Part shown: in pieces, positions 36,606 through 44,763 of the stretch
Numbering within the stretch: position 1 is the stretch's first letter
Layout of the letters: every line of letters begins with the position of its first letter
Assembly (NCBI RefSeq): GCF_015356115.1
Contig: NZ_CP063056.1
Location: 1,116,001-1,180,000 of the forward strand
DNA length: 64,000 nucleotides
Origin: Rodentibacter haemolyticus
Lineage (GTDB): Bacteria > Pseudomonadota > Gammaproteobacteria > Enterobacterales > Pasteurellaceae
Direction of reading: 5' to 3'
Position numbers and translations under genes: made by a program
The notes under the pieces: model-generated
Databases searched by the model: none
What the model was told of the DNA's origin: nothing
The model's input: the letters and a program-made list of their open reading frames with translations, nothing else

Positions 36606-36786
36606 CCTCTATGGTTTCAATTAATTGTGAAACGGAGACTTTGGTTTCATCAAATTGAACATCCGCATAGCCTTCAAGGGCAACATTCACTTGCACCACG
36701 CCATCTAATTCTTCCAATACGCGAGTTACGCTTTTTACACAACCGCCGCAATGCATTCCTGTTACCGTTAAACGAACGTTTTTCAT
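36580..36786 (-). CDS. copZ: CopZ-like copper chaperone
   Basis: 68 residues, a single heavy-metal-associated ferredoxin-like domain with the binding motif TGMHCGGCVKSV near residue 9 and a typical C-terminal IEDAGFDA. It likely hands Cu(I) to the adjacent CopA. The gene overlaps copA by 26 bases and is first after the CueR-type promoter. Confidence 0.9.
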   Translation of the reverse strand: MKNVRLTVTGMHCGGCVKSVTRVLEELDGVVQVNVALEGYADVQFDETKVSVSQLIETIEDAGFDATE

Positions 36787-36829
36787 TATTTTCTCCTTGT
36801 TAGTATTGAATGATATTTTGAGGTGGCTT

Positions 36830-36860
36830 ACTATAAACCTTAACCCAAGGTAAAGGTCAA
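36830..36860 (-). promoter_or_regulatory. CueR-type promoter of copZ-copA
   Basis: On the minus strand, TTGACC and TATAGT are separated by 19 bases, the long spacer used by MerR-family activators. The spacer contains the dyad ACCTT-N5-AAGGT. It lies between copZ and the divergent cueR-like gene. Confidence 0.85.
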
Positions 36861-36869
36861 GGTGTTTTT

Positions 36870-37265
36870 ATGAATATTAGTGAAGTCGCCAAATTAAGCG
36901 GACTTACCCCAAAACAAATTCGGGATTATGAGAAATTAGGTTTGTTAAAACCGGCACAGCGCAACTTTTCCGGTTATCGTTATTACGAAGAGAAGGACAT
37001 CGAACGTTTATATTTTATTCGCCACTCACGAGATGTCGGCTTTTCGTTACAACAAATCGCACAATTGCTTGCTTTGCAAGATAACCCCGCCCGCAATAGC
37101 AGTGAAGTAAAAGCCCTCACCACGCAGCACATCGCTATGCTAAAACAACAAATTAAACAATTAGAAGAAATGGTGGAAAAACTACAACAATGGCATAATG
37201 CCTGTCAGGGCAATGATCAGCCCGAATGTTCAATTTTGAATGGATTAAAAAAAGAAAGAAGTTAA
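36870..37265 (+). CDS. cueR: copper-responsive MerR-family regulator (CueR-like)
   Basis: 131 residues. The N-terminal winged helix MNISEVAKLSGLTPKQIRDY is followed by RNFSGYRYYEEKD and a dimerisation helix. The C-terminal metal loop CQGNDQPEC has two Cys separated by seven residues, the CueR pattern for Cu(I)/Ag(I). It is divergent from copZ-copA with the operator between them, which strongly supports copper control. It converges on metJ with a four-base gap. Confidence 0.92.
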   Translation: MNISEVAKLSGLTPKQIRDYEKLGLLKPAQRNFSGYRYYEEKDIERLYFIRHSRDVGFSLQQIAQLLALQDNPARNSSEVKALTTQHIAMLKQQIKQLEEMVEKLQQWHNACQGNDQPECSILNGLKKERS

Positions 37266-37269
37266 GGGG

Positions 37270-37587
37270 CTAATAATCCCAACTTTCCGGATCAATTCCC
37301 AATCGGCGCATAATTTCTTTTGCATCTTCCGGAATTTCATCATGGCGTTCTTTCATTAAATCCAGATCCGTTGGTAACGGCTGACCGGTAAAGGCATGGA
37401 GAAAAGCCTCGCAAAGCAACTCGCTATTTGTGGCGTGGCGAAGGCTTTTTAATTGGCGACGGGTGCGTTCATTCGTCAAGATTTCCAGAACTTTAATCGG
37501 AATCGACACCGTGATCTTCTTCACTTGTTCGCTTTTCTTTCCATGTTCCGCATAAGGACTGATATATTTCCCATCCCAATCTGCCAT
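37270..37587 (-). CDS. metJ: methionine repressor MetJ
   Basis: 105 residues, full length, closely following enterobacterial MetJ. The ribbon-helix-helix strand KKITVSIPIKVLEIL is followed by NERTRRQLKSLRHATNSELLCEAF and the C-terminal PEDAKEIMRRLGIDPESW. With S-adenosylmethionine as corepressor it represses methionine genes. I saw no clear tandem met boxes in its own upstream region. Confidence 0.97.
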   Translation of the reverse strand: MADWDGKYISPYAEHGKKSEQVKKITVSIPIKVLEILTNERTRRQLKSLRHATNSELLCEAFLHAFTGQPLPTDLDLMKERHDEIPEDAKEIMRRLGIDPESWDY

Positions 37588-37773
37588 AACGTACCTTTTA
37601 GTTCAAAATAAAATACTAAATAAATTGGGGTTATTCTAAAGAAAAAACCATGAGATGACAATCAGGGCGGCTAAATGAGCGTATTTATTAAAATATACTT
37701 TTCTCTTGTAAATCTTTGACTGCTAGAATACACAGCGAATTTTATTTGTTTTTCATATGTTATAAAGATTCTT

Positions 37774-38188
37774 ATGAAAAAACATTGCTAAAATTGACCG
37801 CACTTGCAGCCGGTATGTTTAGTTTAACCGCCTGTGATAAATCCCCTGAAACCACAGTGACAGCAAAATCAAAAACCGTGTTTGTAGCAGGTGCAACCGG
37901 CGTTATCGGTGAGCCGTTAACCAAAGCGTTAGTCGAAAAAGGCTATATTGTGTATGGCACGACACGTAGCGCAGATAAAGCCAAAACCTGGAAGCCAATG
38001 GTGTGAAACCTGTTGTATTGGACATTTATGATGTACCTGCGGCGGAAAAAGCCGTACCGGACTGGAAAGATAAAAAATAATCAAAGGCAATAGTACGAGT
38101 TTCCAATGAATTATCACTTAAAAATTGATGTATGGCATGGGCAGTATTAAGTATGTGGTCGGCAAAAGAAAATCCTTACGGTAACTAA
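37774..38188 (+). pseudogene. broken NAD(P)-binding (epimerase-like) lipoprotein gene
   Basis: ATG at 37774 is followed by six A residues; one more A would give MKKTLLKLTALAAGMFSLTAC, a lipoprotein signal with lipobox LTAC. The next frame reads SKTVFVAGATGVIGEPLTKAL, the GxxGxxG Rossmann motif of the NmrA/epimerase group. A second frameshift near 37990 moves the frame to EANGVKPVVLDIYDVPAAEKAV. The middle of the gene is missing, and a tail AVLSMWSAKENPYGN ends at TAA 38186-38188. At least two frameshifts and a deletion make it inactive. A Rossmann enzyme exported as a lipoprotein would be unusual. Confidence 0.7.
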
Positions 38189-38283
38189 CTGATTAAAAAC
38201 GGTAAATACTGCCGTTTTTGGTCTCTCGCCATTCTAAATAGTTCGACTTATAATGCTACCTGATTTTTAATAAGGAAAATGAA

Positions 38284-38643
38284 ATGGACACAACAACACT
38301 GCTCCCTAAAATCGAACAACGTTATAGTGCATCGGCGGAATACCTGTGGGCAAAACATCCCGATTATGCCGTATTCAGACATCAAAATAACCGTAAATGG
38401 TTTGCCATTGTAATGTTGATAGAAGGCACTAAAATCGGTTTGAAAGAAGAAAGAAAAATCTCAATAATCAATGTTAAGATCAAAACGGAAGAAATCGGCT
38501 CGCTCAGAATGATGAAAGGTGTTTATCCCGCTTATCATATGAATAAAGAACATTGGTTGAGTCTTAATCTCTCAGAAATTGATGACAACTTATTGTTTGA
38601 ATTACTTGATGAAAGTTTTGCTTTAACGGCAAAAAAATCTTGA
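38284..38643 (+). CDS. MmcQ/YjbR-family protein
   Basis: 119 residues. The YjbR/CyaY-like fold is indicated by EYLWAKHPDYAVFRHQNNRK near residue 20, a central strand WFAIVMLIEG and the C-terminal GVYPAYHMNKEHWLSLNL, a family hallmark. Members bind DNA in a few cases, but the physiological function is unknown. It stands alone, with the MITE-like element ten bases past its stop codon. It has no close partner. Confidence 0.88.
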   Translation: MDTTTLLPKIEQRYSASAEYLWAKHPDYAVFRHQNNRKWFAIVMLIEGTKIGLKEERKISIINVKIKTEEIGSLRMMKGVYPAYHMNKEHWLSLNLSEIDDNLLFELLDESFALTAKKS

Positions 38644-38652
38644 GTGAAATCA

Positions 38653-38822
38653 GGTATTATAATGTAGCACTTACACAGACACTTTTACTCACCCACACAA
38701 ACCGTATAAGGCTACACTGCAAAATAACGTTACGACTTTAAAAGTAGGGTGTGTTAGCCAAAGGCGTAATGCACCCAACATTTGAATTAAAAACAGCCTT
38801 TGTACAACTGCTACATAATACC
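38653..38822. repeat. MITE-like element, GGTATTATG family, copy 3
   Basis: 170 bp bounded by GGTATTATAATGTAGCACTT on the left and the inverse of GGTATTATGTAGCAGTTGTA on the right. The interior has GGGTGTGTTAGCC and GGCGTAATGCACCC, a divergent form of the GGTGCGTTACG module seen in copy 1. The flanks (AGTGAAATCA and GAATTTTTTG) show no target duplication. Confidence 0.7.
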
Positions 38823-38884
38823 GAATTTTTTGACCGCTCTTTAAGACATAAGCCTCACCAAACGATCATTACTTGAACTGAACT

Positions 38885-39634
38885 TTACCAAGGTTGTGTA
38901 GTTGGACCTAAAGTAAATTCACTGATGTTGGTGTCCTCCGGTTGGGAAAGCGCAAAAGCCACGACATTCGCCACACGTTCTGCAGGAATTTCAAAAGTAT
39001 CATAAAGCTCCCGATAACCTTTAGATGTTGCTTCATTAGTGATGTGATCAACCAATTCCGATTGCACGGCGGCAGGGTAAATCGTTGCAGTACGAATATT
39101 CGTACCTGCTTGAGCCGACTCCATACGTAAACCTTCCATAATCGCTTTTACCGCCCATTTCGTACCACAGTACACACTTGCACCAGGGTAAACTTTCAAG
39201 CCGGCCACAGAAGATACGGCTAAAATATGGCCTGATTTTTGCGCTTCAAAAACTGGTAAGACAGCGGCAATTCCGTTTAATACGCCTTTGATATTCACAT
39301 CCACCATCGCATTCCAGTTATTGGTTTCTAAGGCTGAAAGCGGTGAATTTGGCATTAAGCCCGCATTTAAGAAAATCGCATCGACTTTACCAAAAGCCGA
39401 TTTTGCCAATTCCACCAAAGCCGCATTATCTTGCGCCTTCACGACATCAGTAACCCGATACACCGCCTCACCGCCTTTGGCTTTAATGTTCTCGACAATC
39501 GCTTTCAATTTCTCTTCACGGCGTGCGCCTAATACTAATTTCGCCCCCTGTTCCGCTAATTTATAAGCGGTTGCCTCACCAATACCTGATGATGCTCCAG
39601 TAATAATCACGACTTTGTTCTGAATATTATTCAT
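38885..39634 (-). CDS. short-chain dehydrogenase/reductase
   Basis: 249 residues, classical SDR. The cofactor motif TGASSGIGEATAYKL is at residues 12-26, NAGLMPNSPL follows, and the catalytic triad is the Ser in AVSSVAG plus YCGTK. The Arg residues of LGARREEKL favour NADP(H). Substrate unknown; the family resembles bacterial clavaldehyde/serine dehydrogenase-like oxidoreductases. It lies beside a cyclophilin-like protein, an exported hydrolase and a LysR regulator, a small accessory set that often appears together in Pasteurellaceae. The uncharged neighbours give no pathway. Confidence 0.9.
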   Translation of the reverse strand: MNNIQNKVVIITGASSGIGEATAYKLAEQGAKLVLGARREEKLKAIVENIKAKGGEAVYRVTDVVKAQDNAALVELAKSAFGKVDAIFLNAGLMPNSPLSALETNNWNAMVDVNIKGVLNGIAAVLPVFEAQKSGHILAVSSVAGLKVYPGASVYCGTKWAVKAIMEGLRMESAQAGTNIRTATIYPAAVQSELVDHITNEATSKGYRELYDTFEIPAERVANVVAFALSQPEDTNISEFTLGPTTQPW

Positions 39635-39833
39635 ATCTATACTCCTGTTGTTCGAACGTGGCTATTTTAGCCGACTTGATCAGGCTTGATTAGCCTTAAA
39701 ATGATAAAAAGAGAATAAGGAAAAAACGAATAATGAAACAAGCAAATTCCACTGAAAACGAACAACTTAATTAATCATCCATTAAACTCACGGACACCTG
39801 CCGAAAGGCATGATGCGAGTGCCGCCCAACGCA

Positions 39834-40178
39834 TTATTCCGCCCGTTCAAATTTAATATGATTCGATTTTGAAAGTGCGGTCAAATCGCCGTCAAATTTC
39901 CCCATATAAACTAAACCCTGTGCGTAATCGCCTTTGTCAAAAAACATTGCAATATTAGCCCAAGGAGCATAATAGGCGATATCACCTGTTTTACTCATAT
40001 AGCCGACCGGAGCTTGTTTGATGCTAAGTTGTTCTTTCAAATACACCACTTTTTCATTATTCGCATAATTTTCAAGCTTTGATATTATTGGCAGTTTCTG
40101 CCAAAAACTTTGGCTAGTTGGGTTATCTGAAAGTGTGGCGAAATAAACACCGTCATCAAGAGTAATTTTAACTTTCAT
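39834..40178 (-). CDS. cyclophilin-like fold protein
   Basis: 114 residues. The start MKVKITLDDGVYFATLSDNP, the central SKTGDIAYYAPWANIAMFF and GLVYMGKFDGDL match the small cyclophilin-like family (COG2164 type). The family is not shown to have peptidyl-prolyl isomerase activity. Two Lys-rich loops connect the strands. It lies between the SDR and the exported hydrolase on the same strand, with gaps of about 90-200 bases, so cotranscription is possible but not evident. Confidence 0.75.
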   Translation of the reverse strand: MKVKITLDDGVYFATLSDNPTSQSFWQKLPIISKLENYANNEKVVYLKEQLSIKQAPVGYMSKTGDIAYYAPWANIAMFFDKGDYAQGLVYMGKFDGDLTALSKSNHIKFERAE

Positions 40179-40271
40179 TTCAGCACCTACTGAAAACTGA
40201 CTAAACCGAGTAAGAAGGAAAACAAAGTTTTCATATAAATTTGACCGCCCTTTTGAAAGCGGTCAAGCTAA

Positions 40272-41417
40272 TTACTTCAGGTTTGCTTTAAAAAATGCCT
40301 CAAATTTATCGTAAGGAATTTTACCTGCTTTGTTATCGTACAAATCCGTGTGGCTTGCCCCCGGTACGATATATAACTCTTTATTTTTACTACCTAGCGA
40401 GTTATAGGCATCTTCTGCAAAATAACGTGAATGCGCTTTTTCACCATGCACAATCAATGCGGGAGCTTTCAATTCTTGCGCATATTGTAAAATCGGCATA
40501 TTCATCAATGAAATCATACCGGTGGTTGTCCACGAGCCGTTTGGGTTTGAGTTAATAGAACGTGGATGGAAGCCTCGTTCCGTACGATAGAAATCTGCAT
40601 ATTCTGCGATAAATTTTGGCGTTTCAGGTGTAATACCTTTTGCCGGATCGAGATTATTTGCCGGTAGCAACGTCTCATAACCGTTTTTTGCACTTTCCCA
40701 ACGTGCGTTGTTCATTTGCAAGCGCATATTGTAGCGTTCTTCCGCAGTTTGCGCCGATTTTCTATCATATCCACCTTCAGCATTCCGTTTCATATCAATT
40801 TCGTAACCGTTAGCGGCTACACGGGTCATATCATACATTGTGCTGACCGCCACCGCCTTAATACGCGGATCAGATACTGCCGCATTCAAAGCAAAGCCCC
40901 CCCAACCACACACGCCTAAAATCCCGATTTTTTCGCGATCCACATTATCAAGCGAACCTAAAAAATCCACTGCGGCACTAAAATCTTCAGTATTGATTTC
41001 CGGACTAGGTACATTACGTGGTATGCCGGTACTTTCACCGGTGTACGAGCCGTCAAAAGCCAGTGTGACAAAACCACGTTCCGCTAAGGTTTGCGCATAT
41101 AACCCTGAAGATTGCTCTTTCACCGCGCCAAACGGACCGCTTACTGCGATTGCCGGTAATTTACCTTTGGTATTTTTCGGCACATAAAGATCTGCGGCTA
41201 AGGTGATGCCATAACGATTTTTAAAAACTACCTTACGATGCTCCACCTTATCGGATTTAGGGAAAATTTTATCCCATTCCTGCGTTAATTGAATATGCTG
41301 TGACGGTACATCAATAGCTGTGGCATTTTGAGGTAATGAGGCCATTGCGTTTTCTCCGAAAAATGCTAAACCTAATACAGCAACAAGTGCGGTCTTTTTG
41401 AAAAGAGTTTTCGTCAT
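40272..41417 (-). CDS. exported alpha/beta hydrolase (dienelactone-hydrolase-like)
   Basis: 381 residues from ATG at 41417, which has AAGGAAAG upstream; the open frame extends 22 codons further but that part is not family-like. A signal peptide (MTKTLFKKTALVAVLGLAFF) ends in NAMA. The nucleophile elbow is GVCGWGG, with Cys where most hydrolases have Ser, as in dienelactone hydrolase. The His is likely in GASHTDLYD and the acid in the segment after LIVHGE. The substrate is unknown. It is divergent from the LysR gene, which may control it. Confidence 0.85.
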   Translation of the reverse strand: MTKTLFKKTALVAVLGLAFFGENAMASLPQNATAIDVPSQHIQLTQEWDKIFPKSDKVEHRKVVFKNRYGITLAADLYVPKNTKGKLPAIAVSGPFGAVKEQSSGLYAQTLAERGFVTLAFDGSYTGESTGIPRNVPSPEINTEDFSAAVDFLGSLDNVDREKIGILGVCGWGGFALNAAVSDPRIKAVAVSTMYDMTRVAANGYEIDMKRNAEGGYDRKSAQTAEERYNMRLQMNNARWESAKNGYETLLPANNLDPAKGITPETPKFIAEYADFYRTERGFHPRSINSNPNGSWTTTGMISLMNMPILQYAQELKAPALIVHGEKAHSRYFAEDAYNSLGSKNKELYIVPGASHTDLYDNKAGKIPYDKFEAFFKANLK

Positions 41418-41568
41418 TTTGCTTTCCTTATAAAAGTTTGTGTAAGGACACCACATCGGTGTCCGCAATATCAATTGCATCAAAATTATATGTATAATTC
41501 TAACGGCTGGACTATTTCAAGTAAATTTGTAAAAATGAATTTCACAATTTCTAAAAATGAAATAATAA

Positions 41569-42471
41569 ATGAATCATCGTTTTGAAATATTAAAAGTATT
41601 CTGCACCCTTGCCGAAACACTCCAATTTAAAGAAACCGCCAATCGCCTCGCAATATCACCTCCTGTCGTAACCAGATTGATTGCAGAATTGGAAGAATAT
41701 TTAGGCGAGCCATTATTTCAACGCAACACTCGGCGGGTTTCTTTAACCGATTTTGGTGAACAATTTTTACCTCAAGCGCAACAATTATTGGCAGATAGTG
41801 ATCGTTTATTTATACCAAGCAAACAACGTGCCGACCGAGAAATGAACGGCATTGTGCGAATTACCGTACCGAGCTGGCGAATTAATGATGAAATTTTAGC
41901 AAAACTACTGACCGCACTTTCTCCTTATCCCAATCTGATCATCGACTGGCGTGATGATATGAAAAAACTTGATAATGTCAGCCACCGTATTGATATTGGC
42001 ATACGCATCGGATTAGAACCTGATTCTAATTTCATCGTACGAAAAATCACCGAAATTGGCGATGTATTGGTTGCCGCACCAAGCCTGCTGGAAAACTTGG
42101 GTGAACCGAAATCCTTATATGATCTGGAGCAACATTTTCCTTTTGTTGCTCAAATCAATCCTAATACCGGACGCACATGGCACTTTCCGCTAAATGTCGA
42201 ATACACACTTAAACCTCGCCACGTTGTATTTCAAAGTGTTGATATTTACAGCGGTTTACAGGCAATACTGCAAGGAAGAGCGGTCGGTTTGATTAGCGAT
42301 TTTATTGCCAAACCTTACTTACAAACAGGCGAACTACGCCCACTTTTCACCGATATTGAAATTCAAAAATGGCAACTGTTTTTATATCGCCCTTATGAAA
42401 GCATCACACCGACACGTGTATTAAAAGTATTTGAATTATTGGAAGAGATTTTGAAAAAAACCTTTAATTAA
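41569..42471 (+). CDS. LysR-family transcriptional regulator
   Basis: 300 residues. The N-terminal winged helix (FEILKVFCTLAETLQFKETA, then PPVVTRLIAELEEYLGEPLF) is typical of LysR regulators. A periplasmic-binding-like effector domain follows, with FQSVDIYSGLQAILQGRAVG. It is divergent from the exported hydrolase with a 151-base gap that contains AT-rich dyads, so it probably regulates that gene. The effector is unknown. An uptake sequence lies inside the effector domain. Confidence 0.92.
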   Translation: MNHRFEILKVFCTLAETLQFKETANRLAISPPVVTRLIAELEEYLGEPLFQRNTRRVSLTDFGEQFLPQAQQLLADSDRLFIPSKQRADREMNGIVRITVPSWRINDEILAKLLTALSPYPNLIIDWRDDMKKLDNVSHRIDIGIRIGLEPDSNFIVRKITEIGDVLVAAPSLLENLGEPKSLYDLEQHFPFVAQINPNTGRTWHFPLNVEYTLKPRHVVFQSVDIYSGLQAILQGRAVGLISDFIAKPYLQTGELRPLFTDIEIQKWQLFLYRPYESITPTRVLKVFELLEEILKKTFN

Positions 42472-42503
42472 AAGGCTTAAATGGCAACAAAATTTCGGAA
42501 AAA

Positions 42504-42896
42504 TCAACCGCACTTTCCTTCCGCTAAACCGGCGATCACCTTGCATTCCGATTCGCTATGTTCTTCTTTTGTTGCAATAGATTGTAGAAATGTTTTTATT
42601 TCCAATAACCGGACGATTTTATCTTCGACTTGGGCGAGTTGATTCAACACAAGAAAATCTGCCTGATAATGATCTGCCATACCGAATTTCAGCTGATTGA
42701 GTTGACGAATATCCTCTAGCGAAAAGCCTAAAGCACGGCAATTTTTCACAAAATTCAGCTGCGCGACACTTTCTTCATCATAATGACGATAACCGTTCGC
42801 TGCCCGTTTGGGTTCGGGTAAAATACCTTGTTTTTCATAATATCGGATCGTTTCAAGGTTTACACCCGTGCGAAGACTAAGTTCATTAATTTTCAT
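42504..42896 (-). CDS. MerR-family metal-responsive regulator
   Basis: 130 residues. The winged helix MKINELSLRTGVNLETIRYY leads into RAANGYRHYDEESVAQ and a long dimerisation helix. Cys 118 and Cys 129 near the C-terminus (ECKVIAGLAEGKC) are candidate metal ligands; the pattern is nearer CadR/PbrR/ZntR than CueR. It starts 19 bases after the CDF exporter gene on the same strand, and the promoter of that operon carries a MerR-type site, so the regulator probably controls its own operon. Zn, Cd, Co or Pb are all possible signals. Confidence 0.88.
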   Translation of the reverse strand: MKINELSLRTGVNLETIRYYEKQGILPEPKRAANGYRHYDEESVAQLNFVKNCRALGFSLEDIRQLNQLKFGMADHYQADFLVLNQLAQVEDKIVRLLEIKTFLQSIATKEEHSESECKVIAGLAEGKCG

Positions 42897-42915
42897 CTTT
42901 TTTCTTTAAGCCGCC

Positions 42916-43578
42916 TCAATGAGAATGTGATTTTAACGAGAAATGTTCATCATTATTCCGCAATGCCCTAACAGCCTGAATAGTCACGGCACCGCCGCTA
43001 CGCAAAACAAGCAGGCTCAAAATCGCACTTGCGACGATATCCACCCACTGCCAGTTAAACCATAATACGCTTAACCCCGCCACAATCGCCACCACCGATC
43101 CGAACAAATCAGCCAAGACGTGCAGGTAAGCGGCTCGAATATTCAAATTATCGTGATCACTTTTAAGCATAATCCAAGCCACAAAAATATTCACAGCAAG
43201 CCCTGTAATTGCCACGCTTAACATCGGGAGCACTTGCATTTCGGGTGGAGATTGCCAACGTTCCAAGGCTTCAATCAAAATCCAAATGGCAACCCCAATC
43301 AGTGAAATACCGTTTAACAAAGCAAACCATTTTTGCCATTTTACGCTTAAAAATAATGCCATTAATGCCAAGAAAAGCGATAGACTGTCGTTCGCCATAT
43401 GTCCTGCATCCGCCATTAAAGTAAGGCTTTGGAAAAAATAGCCGCCCAGAAATTCCACCACCATATAAATCGTGATAATGACAAAACTGATCCCTAAAAT
43501 CGTTTTATTTTTCTCTGAGTGGTTATGATGATGGGAATGATGGTGCGATGAATGGTTCGTTGAATGAGAAAGGCTCAT
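42916..43578 (-). CDS. cation diffusion facilitator metal exporter
   Basis: 220 residues with six membrane helices. The N-terminal tail is very His-rich (HSSHHHSHHHNHSEK). Transport-site motifs are MADAGHMANDS in helix 2 and HVLADLFGSV in helix 5, as in ZitB/CzcD. The cytoplasmic C-terminal domain is nearly absent, making it shorter than the roughly 300-residue norm; some Pasteurellaceae CDF proteins share this. It likely exports Zn(II) or Cd(II). A MerR regulator follows in the same operon. Confidence 0.88.
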   Translation of the reverse strand: MSLSHSTNHSSHHHSHHHNHSEKNKTILGISFVIITIYMVVEFLGGYFFQSLTLMADAGHMANDSLSLFLALMALFLSVKWQKWFALLNGISLIGVAIWILIEALERWQSPPEMQVLPMLSVAITGLAVNIFVAWIMLKSDHDNLNIRAAYLHVLADLFGSVVAIVAGLSVLWFNWQWVDIVASAILSLLVLRSGGAVTIQAVRALRNNDEHFSLKSHSH

Positions 43579-43617
43579 ATTTCTTCCTTTGTAAAGTAAC
43601 TTAATTGAACGAACATA

Positions 43618-43648
43618 AGTCTAAAGCCCGTAGCTACTACGGGGTCAA
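43618..43648 (-). promoter_or_regulatory. MerR-type promoter of the CDF-merR operon
   Basis: On the minus strand, TTGACC and TAGACT are separated by 19 bases. The spacer contains CCCGTAG-TAG-CTACGGG, a perfect 7-bp dyad, as in ZntR/PbrR operators. Activation by the downstream-encoded MerR protein is inferred. Confidence 0.8.
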
Positions 43649-43868
43649 GAGAGAAAAAACAAATTTTGATAAAAATCGCACAAAATAAAAATTGTGTTTT
43701 ATCCCGACTTTGCGGAAATCAATTCCTTCCGATGATTCTTGGCGCAAAAACAGGCAACCGCCGAATGAATGGAAGAATACGTAACAGAAACAGGTTGCGT
43801 TGTTCAAACCGAGAAATTATCAAGTAACTCCAAACTAGCCGATAAAGCGATTGGACTTTTTTCTTTAT

Positions 43869-44585
43869 TTACCGTTGCACAAAACCTTTTGATTGCAAAT
43901 AAGACAAAATTTGCGGACGTTTTTGTTCGCTAAAAACCCCTTTCATATAATCTGACCAAGTGAGCGTTTTTTGCGAACGCATCTGATAATAGTCGGAAAT
44001 TTCTGCATCAAATGCGGTAAGCTTAGCCGGATCTAATGGAGTATATTCATTTTCGGAACAAAGCATTTCTGCAGGGAAGCGGGGGCGTAATATCGGATCT
44101 TGTGCAGGATAACCTAAACACATTCCCACTAATGGCACAACATATTTCGGTAATTTGAGAAGTTTATCCACCTGTTCAATATCATTGCGGAGAGATCCGA
44201 TAAACACACCGCCTAATCCGCAGGCTTCCGCTGCAGTGAGTACGTTTTGAGCAAAAATCCCGGTATCAATGGCACCGACAAGTAACCATTCCGTCCAATC
44301 AAATTCGGCGTTCGGCACAATTCCGGCGTGTTTAGCGAAATCTGCGCAAAATACCCAAAACTCCGCCGCATTTTCTACATAAGCTTGATCAGAACAAATT
44401 TCACGTAATTTTTTACGCACCGTAGGATCAGTGATACGAATAACGTGTGTCGCTTGAATATGCTGTGAAGTGGAAGCCATTTTCGCTGCATTTAAAATCT
44501 CAGTGCGTAATTCCTTACTGATTGGCTGTTCGGTAAATTGCCGAATAGAACGGTGATTTTTAAGCTGTTGCAACATTGTGTTCAT
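43869..44585 (-). CDS. nfsA: NfsA-like NADPH nitroreductase
   Basis: 238 residues. The flavin site pattern NHRSIRQFTEQPISKELR at the N-terminus, the helix NVLTAAEACGLGGVFIGSLR and the C-terminal LQSKGFVQR are characteristic of the NfsA/FRP group. These enzymes use FMN to reduce nitroaromatics, quinones and sometimes flavins. The length is normal. It is divergent from the large autotransporter gene and separated from the CDF operon by a 290-base gap in which I see no intact gene. Confidence 0.9.
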   Translation of the reverse strand: MNTMLQQLKNHRSIRQFTEQPISKELRTEILNAAKMASTSQHIQATHVIRITDPTVRKKLREICSDQAYVENAAEFWVFCADFAKHAGIVPNAEFDWTEWLLVGAIDTGIFAQNVLTAAEACGLGGVFIGSLRNDIEQVDKLLKLPKYVVPLVGMCLGYPAQDPILRPRFPAEMLCSENEYTPLDPAKLTAFDAEISDYYQMRSQKTLTWSDYMKGVFSEQKRPQILSYLQSKGFVQR

Positions 44586-44700
44586 AAAAAACCTACAAAA
44601 CGGAAAAATTAGCGTGCATTAGTATATAGCGATTATTAGGGTTGCTCAATGAATAGAAAGATTAGCGAAAATAAGGTAAGAAATATTAAAATTCACTCTA

Positions 44701-44746
44701 TTTACAACAAAATACAAATGATATATATTCTCATTAATTTTTTTTT
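44701..44746 (+). promoter_or_regulatory. autotransporter promoter with a poly-T tract
   Basis: TTTACA at 44701-44706 and TATATT at 44724-44729 are separated by 17 bases. A run of nine T residues at 44738-44746 begins about nine bases past the -10, close to the expected transcription start. AAGGAG follows at 44751-44757 before the ATG at 44764. Length changes in the T run could affect initiation. Confidence 0.65.
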
Positions 44747-44763
44747 AATAAAAGGAGAAATTT

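Noticed and set aside
43769..43867. Possible transposase remnant (frame beginning MEEYVTETGC) between the CDF operon and nfsA
   Set aside because: The segment loosely recalls the dimerisation region of IS4/Tn5-type transposases, but the other expected motifs are absent or in the wrong order and it overlaps the nfsA 3' end.
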